Below are positions 24,929-33,950 of a stretch of 64,000 nt of DNA, piece by piece. The notes under the pieces are model-generated. The model made no database searches, had not been told where the DNA came from, and worked only from the letters and a program-made list of their open reading frames with translations. The translations under genes and the position numbers were made by a program. Within the stretch, counting starts at the first letter, position 1. Each line of letters opens with the position of its first letter. Source of the stretch: Neobacillus mesonae (GTDB lineage: Bacteria > Bacillota > Bacilli > Bacillales > Cytobacillaceae); assembly GCF_001636315.1 (NCBI RefSeq), contig NZ_KV440949.1, positions 4,668,084-4,732,083 on the forward strand, in the 5' to 3' direction.

Positions 24929-25093
24929 TTAGGATCCACCTTTCCGACTTGAGTGAATTACATTATTAATGTAAGTCTTCCAATATTCGTTATATATTTC
25001 ATTATGTTATCAGAATATTCGGGGAGAATTGTCGAAATTTAAGGGATAGTAAAAAATATTGTAAATATTTTATCTTGAAAGGATGAAAAAATT

Positions 25094-25159
25094 ATGTCAC
25101 CTATTTATATTGATTCCAACGGTGCATCGAAGAAGGTAAGAAGCATATGTGTTGTTTAA
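25094..25159 (+). CDS. Candidate 21-residue peptide ORF divergent from the RRNPP-type regulator
   Basis: ATG 25094 follows GAAAGGATG by about 11 bases and gives MSPIYIDSNGASKKVRSICV plus one Val before TAA. It has no clear export signal. An overlapping frame from ATG 25083 gives a more signal-like MKKLCHLFILIPTVHRRR, but its ribosome site abuts the ATG. Either could be a signalling peptide of the adjacent receptor, or neither is real. A terminator follows at 25172-25200. Confidence 0.25.
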   Translation: MSPIYIDSNGASKKVRSICVV

Positions 25160-25171
25160 TATGAATATGAA

Positions 25172-25200
25172 AAAAACCCTTACAATGGTAAGGGTTTTTA
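25172..25200 (+). terminator. Bidirectional hairpin terminator
   Basis: AAAACCCTTAC pairs with GTAAGGGTTTT around an AATG-type loop, with A run left and T run right. It may serve tRNA-Arg on the minus strand and the short divergent frame on the plus strand. Confidence 0.8.
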
Positions 25201-25203
25201 GAC

Positions 25204-25276
25204 GTCCCAGAGAGGATTCGAACCTCCGACCTACAGTTTAGGAAACTGTTGCTCTATCCTGCTGAGCTACTAGGAC
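25204..25276 (-). tRNA. tRNA-Arg (anticodon CCT)
   Basis: On the minus strand the 73-base sequence starts GTCCTAGTAGCTCAGCAGGA and ends CTCTGGGAC, with a seven-pair acceptor stem, a D arm GCTC/GAGC, an anticodon arm ACAGT/ACTGT around TTCCTAA and a GTTCGAATC T loop. The anticodon CCT reads AGG. The 3-prime CCA is not encoded. Confidence 0.95.
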
Positions 25277-25402
25277 AAGTTAAAACAAAATATAAAGTTT
25301 TCTTAGAAAAAATCTAAAAATCCCATCCTGATCTCAGAAACCATATTCAAGAAGCTCTCGATCAGTACGCTTGATGTTAATTCATGAAAGATAATTCATT
25401 CG

Positions 25403-25421
25403 TGCTGAGCTACTAGGACAA
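25403..25421 (-). repeat. 19-bp direct repeat of the tRNA-Arg 5-prime end
   Basis: TGCTGAGCTACTAGGACAA occurs at 25260-25278 (the first bases of tRNA-Arg, read on the minus strand, plus two flanking bases) and again at 25403-25421, 143 bases further. The rest of the tRNA is absent from the second copy. It could be a scar of a small insertion, a slipped duplication or a relic attachment site. Confidence 0.75.
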
Positions 25422-25477
25422 TTTAAGGAACGTTATTTATTATAATAAGTTAATCGAAAAAGGTCAAATAAAAATGT

Positions 25478-26215
25478 TCAATTTGCAAAATACTTTGGTT
25501 CTTGTTCTTGACTCCTTGTTTTTTCACGGAAGGCGAGCCAGACGATTAAACTTAGAACAATAAGCAGTCCTTCCATTGAAAGGATATAAATCGGATATGG
25601 GCCCAGAAAGTCCAACAGGCTGGCACTGTCTGGTTTGTGGCTTAGGAACATATAATTTCCACCAACTAGTTTATTAATTAACATAACCACTGGCATTAAC
25701 ACATTTATAAACACAATCAGTTTAAGAACAGACCAAATGGTTGGCCGGTATCCTTTTACCCATGTAAAATATAGCGGCACCCAAATCATCATTAAATGGG
25801 TATAGAAGAAGTGGAAAAAGCGAAAGTGCGGGAAGTCATAAGATAATAATGGAGTAACTAATGCCTGCGACGCCCCTAATATACCGGTGAATAAGAGAAT
25901 TTCATAGTATAGCTTTTTCCTTGTGATTAACAGTAAAATGGTTAAGAAAAAGCTGATATTGCATAATTCTAACGGAATGGAGTGACTGCTATTCCAGATG
26001 CCGATATGTAACATCCAAAGATGATAAACCATTTCGAATATCATCAGCGATGCTGCTAAGCCAATTTCAGCAGCTCGTAAATTTATAGCTCCAAGTTTTT
26101 TTCTGAAAAGAAAAATCCCAATAGAAACAATTAATAGAAGCGCTAAAATAGCAAAATGGCTGCCTGAAAACATTTCAAACTGATAATTTTTATTGCTTCC
26201 GCCAAACCACTTCAT
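25478..26215 (-). CDS. YwaF/TIGR02206-family membrane protein
   Basis: A 245-residue protein with six to seven membrane helices. Features typical of the YwaF family are SGSHFAILALLL at the N-terminus, HIGIWNSSHSIPLELCNISFFLT (core cited) and HFRFFHFFYTHLMMIWVPLYF with clustered His and aromatic residues. The family is widespread in Firmicutes and has no assigned function. It is expressed alone, divergent from mutS, with the tRNA-Arg region downstream. Start ATG 26215 follows AAAAGGACGG. Confidence 0.85.
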   Translation of the reverse strand: MKWFGGSNKNYQFEMFSGSHFAILALLLIVSIGIFLFRKKLGAINLRAAEIGLAASLMIFEMVYHLWMLHIGIWNSSHSIPLELCNISFFLTILLLITRKKLYYEILLFTGILGASQALVTPLLSYDFPHFRFFHFFYTHLMMIWVPLYFTWVKGYRPTIWSVLKLIVFINVLMPVVMLINKLVGGNYMFLSHKPDSASLLDFLGPYPIYILSMEGLLIVLSLIVWLAFREKTRSQEQEPKYFAN

Positions 26216-26409
26216 ACAGCCACCGTCCTTTTAAATATCATAACATGTGACATTAACGAAATAAATTTGAATATTACGACACCGTTGGACATCTTTTAGT
26301 CCATAGTGCTTATTCTTAATAGAAGATTTTTCATTCTGATAAAGTCAGTCTGGTTTATGTTATAATAATATGTCGAAGATACTCGAAGAATTAAAAGCAG
26401 TGGGGGTTC

Positions 26410-29034
26410 ATGATGGCAGCTTACACGCCAATGATACAACAATACTTATCAGTCAAGGCAGATTATCAAGATGCCTTTTTATTTTTTCGTCTTGGAGATT
26501 TTTACGAAATGTTCTTTGATGATGCAGTTAAAGCGTCACAGGAATTAGAAATTACCTTAACTAGCAGAGAAGGCGGCTCCGAAGATCGGATTCCAATGTG
26601 TGGTGTCCCATATCATTCCGCCGCAAATTATATTGAACAGCTTATTTCAAAAGGGTACAAGGTTGCGATTTGTGAACAAATGGAAGACGCAAAGCAAACA
26701 AAGGGCATGGTGAAACGGGAGGTTGTCCAATTAATTACCCCGGGAACGCTGATGGAAGGAAAAGGGCTCACAGATAAAGAGAACAATTATATTGCCTCGA
26801 TTACAGCATTTGAGGATCAAACATATGGTGTAGCTTATAACGATATTTCTACGGGCGAGAGTAAGGTTACGTTACTTTCAAACAATTTTGATGATGTGTT
26901 GAATGAATTGGCTGTTTTAGGTGCCAAGGAAGTGGTTGTGGCCAGCAGCTTTGACGGTGAACTTCAGAAAAAAATGCGTGAGCGTGATGTGCTGGCGATT
27001 TCATTTGAAGATAATAGTTCAATAGAAATGCAGTTTGCCCATCTATTAGAAGGGCTGAATCAGGAAAAATTAAAACAAGCTACAGCAAGGCTATTCAACT
27101 ACTTATACCGATCTCAAAAAAGAAGTCTTGACCACTTACAGCCAGTGACCACTTATCAGATTCATCAATTTATGAAAATTGATTACTATTCCAAGCGGAA
27201 TCTTGAATTAACGGAAACAATACGCTCAAAAGGGAAAAAGGGTTCTTTATTATGGCTGTTAGATGAAACCATAACCGCGATGGGCGGCAGAATGTTAAAG
27301 CATTGGATTGACCGCCCGTTAATTGACCGGGACGAAATTGAACAGCGACACAATCTCGTAGATGTGTTCATGAACCATTTTTTCGAACGTCAGGAACTGC
27401 GGGAAAAATTGAAGGAAGTATATGATTTAGAGCGTTTGGCAGGACGGGTTGCTTTTGGTAATGTGAATGCCCGTGATTTAGTACAGTTAAAGCGTTCGTT
27501 AATGCAGGTACCTTATTTAAAACAAATCCTTTTAAGCATGAATGATGAAGAGATGAATGGTATTGCGGGACATCTGGATCCATGTGAAGAGGTTACCGAC
27601 TTATTGGAGCAGGCGATTGTTGAAAATCCTCCATTGTCATTAAAAGAGGGCAATATCATTTGTGATGGCTACAATAAACAGCTGGACCAATATCGCGATG
27701 CCAGCCGAAACGGTAAGACTTGGATTGCTCAGCTGGAGCGGGAAGAACGTGAAAAGACCGGGATTAAATCGTTGAAGATTGGATATAACCGAGTATTCGG
27801 TTATTATATCGAAGTGACAAGAGCCAATCTTCATTTGCTGGAAGAAGGCCGGTATGAACGAAAGCAGACATTAACAAATGCCGAGCGCTTTATTACACCG
27901 GAATTAAAAGAAAAGGAAGCGTTAATCTTACAAGCGGAGGAAAAAATCGGCGAACTGGAATATGCCTTGTTTGCGGAAATCCGTGAAATCGTGAAGGAAT
28001 ATATTCCGCGCCTGCAGGCTTTGGCAAAGACTGTAAGCGAGCTTGATGTCTTGCAATGCTTTGCGCAGGTCAGTGAAAACCGTCGCTATGTGAAGCCGCA
28101 ATTTTCTAATGAGCGCCTGGTGATGATTAAGGATGGACGTCACCCGGTAGTGGAAAAGGTATTAAATTCACAGGAATACGTACCAAATGACTGCTTTATG
28201 GATCCCGACCGTGAAATCCTGTTAATCACCGGTCCGAATATGTCCGGTAAAAGTACGTACATGCGTCAGATTGCATTGACGTCTGTTTTAGCCCAAATTG
28301 GCTGTTATGTTCCGGCCACTGAAGCTGTGCTGCCGATCTTTGATCAAGTATTCACCCGTATTGGGGCTGCGGATGATTTGATTTCCGGGCAAAGTACGTT
28401 CATGGTCGAAATGTTAGAAGCAAAAAATGCGATTGCAAACGCCACCCAGAACAGTTTGATTTTATTTGATGAAATCGGGCGTGGGACCTCGACTTATGAT
28501 GGCATGGCATTAGCACAGGCGATCATTGAATACATCCATAACCGAATTGGCGCCAAAACATTATTTTCCACACACTATCATGAGCTGACAGTGTTAGAGG
28601 AAGAATTAAGTAAATTAAGGAACATTCATGTCAGCGCGATTGAACATAACGGCAAGGTTGTGTTTCTTCATAAAATCAAAGAGGGACCGGCGGATAAGAG
28701 CTACGGGATTCATGTTGCACAGTTAGCTGAACTGCCAAAGGAATTAATCGACCGGGCGAACGAAATTTTAACTGCCTTGGAGCAGCCGGTAGTTGAAAGT
28801 ATCCCAGTTGTAAAGGAAGCAGGACCGGCCACAGAAGTTGTCGAAGAACAAAAGCTTTCCGAACAGCCTGCTCAGCTGTCATTTTTTGATGAACCGAAAG
28901 ATGTAAAGAAAGCGGAATTTTCCTCTAAAGAGAAAAAAGTGTTAGAAAAAATTCGTGAGCTAGATTTATTAGATGTCACACCACTTCAGGCAATTAATAT
29001 GCTTTACGAGCTGCATAAAAAGTTAAAAGGGTAA
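26410..29034 (+). CDS. mutS: DNA mismatch repair protein MutS
   Basis: An 874-residue mismatch-recognition ATPase. The N-terminal mismatch-binding domain has the FxE element (FYEMFFDDA), followed by connector, lever and clamp domains and an ABC-type ATPase. Walker A GPNMSGKST is at about residues 608-616, with the signature region after LISGQSTFMVEMLE, Walker B FDEIGRGTSTYDG and the STHYHEL switch. The C-terminal tail holds a QLSFF motif that fits a beta-clamp contact (QLSFFDE). Length and order are standard. A TATAAT-containing promoter lies at about 26360. mutL follows after 20 bases, giving the usual mutSL operon. ATG 26410 or ATG 26413 can start. Confidence 0.98.
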   Translation: MMAAYTPMIQQYLSVKADYQDAFLFFRLGDFYEMFFDDAVKASQELEITLTSREGGSEDRIPMCGVPYHSAANYIEQLISKGYKVAICEQMEDAKQTKGMVKREVVQLITPGTLMEGKGLTDKENNYIASITAFEDQTYGVAYNDISTGESKVTLLSNNFDDVLNELAVLGAKEVVVASSFDGELQKKMRERDVLAISFEDNSSIEMQFAHLLEGLNQEKLKQATARLFNYLYRSQKRSLDHLQPVTTYQIHQFMKIDYYSKRNLELTETIRSKGKKGSLLWLLDETITAMGGRMLKHWIDRPLIDRDEIEQRHNLVDVFMNHFFERQELREKLKEVYDLERLAGRVAFGNVNARDLVQLKRSLMQVPYLKQILLSMNDEEMNGIAGHLDPCEEVTDLLEQAIVENPPLSLKEGNIICDGYNKQLDQYRDASRNGKTWIAQLEREEREKTGIKSLKIGYNRVFGYYIEVTRANLHLLEEGRYERKQTLTNAERFITPELKEKEALILQAEEKIGELEYALFAEIREIVKEYIPRLQALAKTVSELDVLQCFAQVSENRRYVKPQFSNERLVMIKDGRHPVVEKVLNSQEYVPNDCFMDPDREILLITGPNMSGKSTYMRQIALTSVLAQIGCYVPATEAVLPIFDQVFTRIGAADDLISGQSTFMVEMLEAKNAIANATQNSLILFDEIGRGTSTYDGMALAQAIIEYIHNRIGAKTLFSTHYHELTVLEEELSKLRNIHVSAIEHNGKVVFLHKIKEGPADKSYGIHVAQLAELPKELIDRANEILTALEQPVVESIPVVKEAGPATEVVEEQKLSEQPAQLSFFDEPKDVKKAEFSSKEKKVLEKIRELDLLDVTPLQAINMLYELHKKLKG

Positions 29035-29054
29035 GATAACGAGGAGGCGGAAAA

Positions 29055-30998
29055 ATGGGGAAAATCATTCAATTAGACGATGCCCTATCGAATAAAATAG
29101 CTGCGGGAGAAGTAGTCGAACGCCCCGCCTCAGTTGTGAAAGAACTTGTGGAAAACGCGGTCGATGCTGGCAGTACCGTGATTGAAATTGAAGTGGAAGA
29201 AGCGGGTCTGGCTAAAATCCGCATCACTGATAACGGGAACGGGATTGAAGAAGACGATGTGCTGCTGGCGTTTCAACGGCATGCGACGAGTAAAATCAAA
29301 GATGAAAATGATTTGTTTCGGATTCGTACACTTGGTTTCCGCGGTGAAGCCTTGCCGAGTATTGCTTCCGTCTCAAGACTTGAAATGAAGACATCTACCG
29401 GGGAAGGTCCGGGGAGTTTAATAGTGGTCGAAGGCGGAAAGGTGGTAACGTATGAGAAGGCTTCGAGCAGAAGGGGAACAGATATAACTGTAACGGATTT
29501 GTTTTTTAATACTCCTGCTCGCTTGAAGTATATGAAGACGATTCACACTGAACTTGGAAATATAACGGACGTCGTGAACCGCCTCGCCCTGGCACATCCA
29601 GAGGTCGCTTTTCGGTTAATCCATAATGAACGTCAGCTGCTGCAAACAAACGGAAGCGGGGATGTCCGTCAAGTACTTGCGGCCATTTACGGTATGAGTA
29701 TTGCCAAGCAGCTTGTCCCCGTTTCAGCAGAATCATTGGATTATAAAATCACAGGATATGCTTCGATGCCGGAAGTGACACGGGCCTCACGGAATTATAT
29801 TTCGACGATGATTAATGGCCGTTTTATTAAAAATTATGCACTTGTTCGGGCGATTCAAGAAGGCTACCATACTTTACTTCCGATCGGGCGTTATCCGATT
29901 GCCCTGTTAAATATTGAAATGGACCCTTTGCTTGTTGATGTCAATGTCCATCCATCCAAAATGGAAGTTCGAATTAGTAAAGAACCCGAGCTTAATGAGT
30001 TAGTTACTACTACGTTAAAAAACGTGTTTAAGTCTAAAGTGTTAATTCCGACATCGTATTCTTCTGTGAAAAAAGAAACGGTGAAATCTGAACAGACTGC
30101 TCTCGATCTAAATGAAGCAACGCCTCCATTAACAAAGACAGTGGCGGCAGAAGAAAATGCGGGTGTTTTACATGAAGGAAAGCCAATATTAGAATCTAGT
30201 TCTTCCGATAGTTTCACTGAAGTAATGGTGAAAAGTCCAGCCGCAGCGTTTTTTGCTTTAAAGCAAAATGAAGTAGTAAGCACTGATGAAGGCCGTTTTG
30301 ATGATGATGATGATGATGACGGGGATTCTTATTTAAATGATGTAATAAATGATAGTGCTGAAGAAACGGCTGAACCTGTTGTTGAACCTGCTTCTGCATC
30401 TGCGGAAGAGGAGAGCAGGGTTCCGCGGATGTATCCGATTGGGCAGATGCATGGAACCTATATCTTTGCTCAAAACGAAAATGGCCTGTATATCATTGAC
30501 CAGCATGCAGCCCAGGAACGGTTAAAGTATGAGTACTTTCGTGATAAGGTTGGACAGGTTGCTTCAGAACTGCAAGAGATGCTTGTACCTTTAACCTTTG
30601 AATATTCGACGGATGAATACGTGAAAATTATGGAGCATCAGGAAGAACTCGAGAGGGTTGGAGTGTTTCTTGAGGAGTTCGGCTTGAATAGTTTTATAAT
30701 CAGGTCGCATCCGCAGTGGTTCCCAAAAGGCGAAGAGAAGCAAATAATAGAAGAGATGATTGAGCAGCTGCTGGCAATGAAAAAGGTGAATATTAAAAAA
30801 CTCCGTGAAGAAGCGGCAATTATGATGAGCTGTAAGGCATCGATTAAAGCGAACCGCCATTTGCGGAATGATGAAATCCAAGCCTTGTTAGATGACCTAA
30901 GGAAAGCGTCCGATCCGTTTACATGTCCGCATGGCAGACCGATAATTGTGCATTACTCGATTTATGAGATGGAAAAGATGTTTAAGCGGGTTATGTAA
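29055..30998 (+). CDS. mutL: DNA mismatch repair protein MutL
   Basis: A 647-residue GHKL ATPase with a C-terminal endonuclease. The N-terminal motifs are ENAVDAG, DNGNGI and GFRGEALPSIASV. The linker is acidic, with seven consecutive Asp at about 416-422. The C-terminal nuclease carries DQHAAQERLKYE (about residue 482) and the zinc-binding motif CPHGRP (Cys624). This is the nicking MutL type of organisms without MutH. It follows mutS with a GGAGGCGG ribosome site and is closed by a terminator. The following mreBH gene is convergent. Confidence 0.98.
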   Translation: MGKIIQLDDALSNKIAAGEVVERPASVVKELVENAVDAGSTVIEIEVEEAGLAKIRITDNGNGIEEDDVLLAFQRHATSKIKDENDLFRIRTLGFRGEALPSIASVSRLEMKTSTGEGPGSLIVVEGGKVVTYEKASSRRGTDITVTDLFFNTPARLKYMKTIHTELGNITDVVNRLALAHPEVAFRLIHNERQLLQTNGSGDVRQVLAAIYGMSIAKQLVPVSAESLDYKITGYASMPEVTRASRNYISTMINGRFIKNYALVRAIQEGYHTLLPIGRYPIALLNIEMDPLLVDVNVHPSKMEVRISKEPELNELVTTTLKNVFKSKVLIPTSYSSVKKETVKSEQTALDLNEATPPLTKTVAAEENAGVLHEGKPILESSSSDSFTEVMVKSPAAAFFALKQNEVVSTDEGRFDDDDDDDGDSYLNDVINDSAEETAEPVVEPASASAEEESRVPRMYPIGQMHGTYIFAQNENGLYIIDQHAAQERLKYEYFRDKVGQVASELQEMLVPLTFEYSTDEYVKIMEHQEELERVGVFLEEFGLNSFIIRSHPQWFPKGEEKQIIEEMIEQLLAMKKVNIKKLREEAAIMMSCKASIKANRHLRNDEIQALLDDLRKASDPFTCPHGRPIIVHYSIYEMEKMFKRVM

Positions 30999-31007
30999 CA
31001 TATAAAA

Positions 31008-31046
31008 AAGTCCGATTCCACTTTGTGTGAATCGGACTTTCTTTTT
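31008..31046 (+). terminator. Rho-independent terminator of mutSL
   Basis: AAAGTCCGATTC pairs perfectly with GAATCGGACTTT, followed by CTTTTTT. Confidence 0.92.
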
Positions 31047-31149
31047 TGAATCAAAAGTTTAAAAGGTTAATGAAAAACAAAAAATGTTGGAAATGGGTGG
31101 ATTTTCTTTGATAGGCCCGATGAAGGACAAATTGAGTGAGAAATCACAA

Positions 31150-31192
31150 AAACAGTCTTTCATCATCACAAAATGAAAGACTGTTTTTAATA
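31150..31192 (-). terminator. Terminator of mreBH
   Basis: AAAACAGTCTTTCAT pairs with ATGAAAGACTGTTTT. On the minus strand, downstream of mreBH, the stem is followed by a T run. Confidence 0.88.
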
Positions 31193-31231
31193 AAAAATAC
31201 AAGTTTACAAATTTTCATCTCAAAGAATCTA

Positions 31232-32239
31232 TTATTTCGCAACAGTTACCAGCTTACCCAAATATTTAAGTGCTTTGCCCGTACCTAGCACGACCGATTC
31301 AAGCGGGCTGTCAGCGAGCTGGACAGGAACAAAAATTTCCTGACTAAGCCAATCTTTCATTCCATTCAACAGTGCGCCGCCGCCGGTTAAGATGACACCG
31401 CGGTCAACAATATCACCGCTCAACTCCGCTGGACAATCTTCAAGCGTAGCCCGAATTGCCTCTAAAATATGCAAGAAATCCTCTTTCATGGCATTGCGAA
31501 TTTCATAGGATGATAGTTTCACAGTTTTTGGCAGGCCGGTTACAAGATCACGGCCGCGGACATCCATAAAGACCTCTTCATGATCAACAAGTGCGTAGCC
31601 AATTTCCATTTTTACATTTTCAGCTGTTGGTTCACCAATCAACACATTGTACTCTTTACGGACATATTGGATAATATCGTCATCAAGTCGGTCTCCGCCA
31701 ATTTTGATGGAATGATACGCAACAACACCACCGAAGGAAATAATGGCGACCTCCGTATTTCCGCCACCAATGTCTACAACTACATTGGCAACAGGTTCAT
31801 CAACAGGTAGTCCTGCGCCGATCGCCGCCGCAACTGGCTCTTCAATCAACATAATTTTTTTGGCACCGGCATTTCTTACTGCATCCTGAATGGCTCTTCT
31901 TTCAACGCTGGTGGAACCGGACGGGATACAAACCACCACATTTGGCTTTCTAAGTGCTAAGCCCATTTTCTTGGAGGCCTTTCGCATGATGTGCTTGAGC
32001 ATTTCTGTTGTCAGATCAAAGTCAGCAATCACCCCATCCTTTAATGGGCGGATGGCCATAATCTTTTCCGGTGTTTTACCGATCATTTCCTTTGCCTCTG
32101 CACCAACCGCGACGACATTTTTTGTTGCAGTATCAATGGTTACAACAGAAGGCTCATTGAGGACGACCCCTTTATTTTTGCTATACACCAAAATGTTTGC
32201 TGTTCCTAAATCAATCCCAATATCAAATGTTGATAACAT
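31232..32239 (-). CDS. mreBH: Rod-shape actin homologue MreBH
   Basis: A 335-residue bacterial actin with the MreB phosphate loops DIGIDLGTANILVYS and VVVDIGGGNTEVAI, the adenosine segment GVILTGGGALLNG and a C-terminal GTGKALKYL. The segments NILVYSKNKGVVLNEPSVV and CIPSGSTSVERRAI agree better with B. subtilis MreBH than with MreB or Mbl. It would guide lateral-wall synthesis or autolysin placement. ATG 32239 is used because the upstream GTG at 32248 lies in the AAAGGTGA ribosome site. It sits alone, between mutL and miaA, on the opposite strand. In B. subtilis mreBH is elsewhere. Confidence 0.9.
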   Translation of the reverse strand: MLSTFDIGIDLGTANILVYSKNKGVVLNEPSVVTIDTATKNVVAVGAEAKEMIGKTPEKIMAIRPLKDGVIADFDLTTEMLKHIMRKASKKMGLALRKPNVVVCIPSGSTSVERRAIQDAVRNAGAKKIMLIEEPVAAAIGAGLPVDEPVANVVVDIGGGNTEVAIISFGGVVAYHSIKIGGDRLDDDIIQYVRKEYNVLIGEPTAENVKMEIGYALVDHEEVFMDVRGRDLVTGLPKTVKLSSYEIRNAMKEDFLHILEAIRATLEDCPAELSGDIVDRGVILTGGGALLNGMKDWLSQEIFVPVQLADSPLESVVLGTGKALKYLGKLVTVAK

Positions 32240-32248
32240 GATTTTCAC

Positions 32249-32584
32249 CTTTTTTCATATATTTTGCATGATGCAGAAGAACCGTCCTCATACATCATAT
32301 GACAATTTTCGTGGTAATTTTACAAAATAGAGTACGTCTTAGGTTATCATGATTTTGGGGGTGGAAAGCTGTTTGTAAATGAACCGTTATAGTTTTGTAA
32401 ATTTGCAGGTAAAAGATTCTAATTTTGTAATAGATGATAAAATAACTTAATATTTCTTTCATGAATAGAATCTGATTTTTTTGAGTATACTTGTTTGATG
32501 TTCAACTGCTTTTTAAAAATTGTGATACGATATGGATGGAAGGGTGTACTTTCCGTTGAAATTGAAAATAGAGGCAGTGTGAAA
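32249..32584. other. Divergent region between mreBH and miaA
   Basis: About 330 AT-rich bases that must carry promoters in both directions. No operator, RNA element or gene was recognised. The only nearby translation signal is GAGG before GTG 32579/ATG 32585 of miaA. Confidence 0.45.
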
Positions 32585-33544
32585 ATGTTGGAAGAGAAAC
32601 AAAAATTACTGGTTATTATCGGACCGACTGCAGTAGGAAAAACAAAGTTGAGTATTGAATTGGCTAAGCGGTTCAATGGTGAGATCATCAGCGGGGATTC
32701 CATGCAGATCTACCGTGGAATGGATATTGGTACGGCCAAAATACGGAAGGAAGAGATGGAAGGGATTCCCCATCACTTAATTGATATAAAAGAGCCAAAT
32801 GAAAACTTTTCTGTAGCTGAATTTCAACAGCTTGTTCGAGGTACAATACAGGAGATTGCAGATAGAGGGCATCTGCCGATCATTGCTGGTGGAACAGGTT
32901 TGTATATTCAATCGGTTATTTATGATTATCAATTTTCTGATGTTTCCGGTGATGAAGATTTCCGCAGAGAGCTTGAACAGAAAGCAAAAGAAATCGGCCC
33001 CGATGCCCTGCACCAGGAGCTGATAAAAGTTGATCCGCAGAGCGCGTCGAATATTCATCCGAATAATGTCAGACGGGTGATTAGAGCTCTCGAAATTTAT
33101 CATCTTGCAGGTAAAACAAGAAATGAGTTTGATAACACCGCAAATAAAGAAGAAATATATCAAACGGCCATTGTCGGATTGACAATGGATCGGGATAAGC
33201 TTTATGAGCGGATTAATGCCCGTGTTGACCTTATGATGGAGGATGGGCTTCTTGAAGAAGTTAATCGGCTTTACCAGCAAGGGTTACGGGATTGTCAAGC
33301 CATTCAGGCTATAGGATATAAAGAAATTTATCAATATTTAGATGGTGATCTTCCGCTTGAGGAAGCGGTGGACAAATTAAAACAAAATTCCCGGCGCTAT
33401 GCTAAGAGGCAATTAACTTGGTTTCGGAACAAAATGGAGGTAAAATGGTTTGATATAACAAATGTGAACAATTTGTCAAAAAAAGAAGAGGAAATTTCAC
33501 ATTATGTTGAAGGAAAGCTTCAAATAAAATCGAATACATATTAG
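32585..33544 (+). CDS. miaA: tRNA dimethylallyltransferase MiaA
   Basis: A 319-residue enzyme that adds a dimethylallyl group to A37 of tRNAs reading UNN codons. It has the P-loop GPTAVGKT, the tRNA-binding element SGDSMQIYRGMDIGTAK, HHLIDI, IAGGTGLYIQS and AIGYKEI. The length is normal. ATG 32585 gives the standard N-terminus; GTG 32579, six bases earlier, is better spaced from GAGG and cannot be excluded. It is followed 28 bases later by hfq, the conserved miaA-hfq pair. Confidence 0.97.
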   Translation: MLEEKQKLLVIIGPTAVGKTKLSIELAKRFNGEIISGDSMQIYRGMDIGTAKIRKEEMEGIPHHLIDIKEPNENFSVAEFQQLVRGTIQEIADRGHLPIIAGGTGLYIQSVIYDYQFSDVSGDEDFRRELEQKAKEIGPDALHQELIKVDPQSASNIHPNNVRRVIRALEIYHLAGKTRNEFDNTANKEEIYQTAIVGLTMDRDKLYERINARVDLMMEDGLLEEVNRLYQQGLRDCQAIQAIGYKEIYQYLDGDLPLEEAVDKLKQNSRRYAKRQLTWFRNKMEVKWFDITNVNNLSKKEEEISHYVEGKLQIKSNTY

Positions 33545-33572
33545 TAGAGATAAAAGAGGAGGATATACTAAA

Positions 33573-33803
33573 ATGAAAACGACGATTAACATTCAGGACC
33601 AATTTTTAAACCAATGCCGTAAAGAAAATATTCACGTTACGGTTTTCCTGCTGAACGGATTTCAATTAAGAGGCCAAATCAAGGGCTTTGATAATTTTAC
33701 AGTTTTATTTGAATCAGACGGTAAGCAGCAGCTGGTATATAAGCATGCCATTTCTACGTTTGCTCCGCAGCGAAATGTACAGCTTGAATTAGAGCAGCAA
33801 TAA
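33573..33803 (+). CDS. hfq: RNA chaperone Hfq
   Basis: A 76-residue Sm-like protein with NIQDQFLNQCRKENIHVTVF (Sm1), LRGQIKGFDNFTVLFE and the Sm2 motif YKHAIST. It lacks the long acidic C-terminal tail of the enteric protein, as is usual in Bacillus. It is expressed with miaA behind GAGGAGGA and ends at its own terminator. It would bind small RNAs and A-rich mRNA; its role in Bacillus regulation is known to be modest. Confidence 0.97.
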   Translation: MKTTINIQDQFLNQCRKENIHVTVFLLNGFQLRGQIKGFDNFTVLFESDGKQQLVYKHAISTFAPQRNVQLELEQQ

Positions 33804-33822
33804 TAATAAACTTTAGACGAAC

Positions 33823-33847
33823 GGGCCCATTCTTGGGCTCTTTTTAT
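33823..33847 (+). terminator. Rho-independent terminator of miaA-hfq
   Basis: GGGCCCA pairs with TGGGCTC around TTCT, followed by five T. Confidence 0.85.
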
Positions 33848-33950
33848 TTCTCCATGAAATAATAATGATTTCACCCTCCTGTGAATACATATAAATTGAA
33901 GGATTATGCATACTTGACGCATGTTGTTCGCAGATTGAGAGGTGAAAGCT

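Noticed and set aside
25030..25036. Spo0A box near the RRNPP-type regulator (also TGTCGAA at 26371)
   Set aside because: A seven-base word is expected several times by chance in 64 kb; unlike at sirA there is no extended match and no known regulation to support it.
30298..30321. Microsatellite with contingency-type function in mutL
   Set aside because: The GAT repeat only encodes an acidic linker and is a multiple of three; linkers of MutL are variable, so no phase-variation role is supported.
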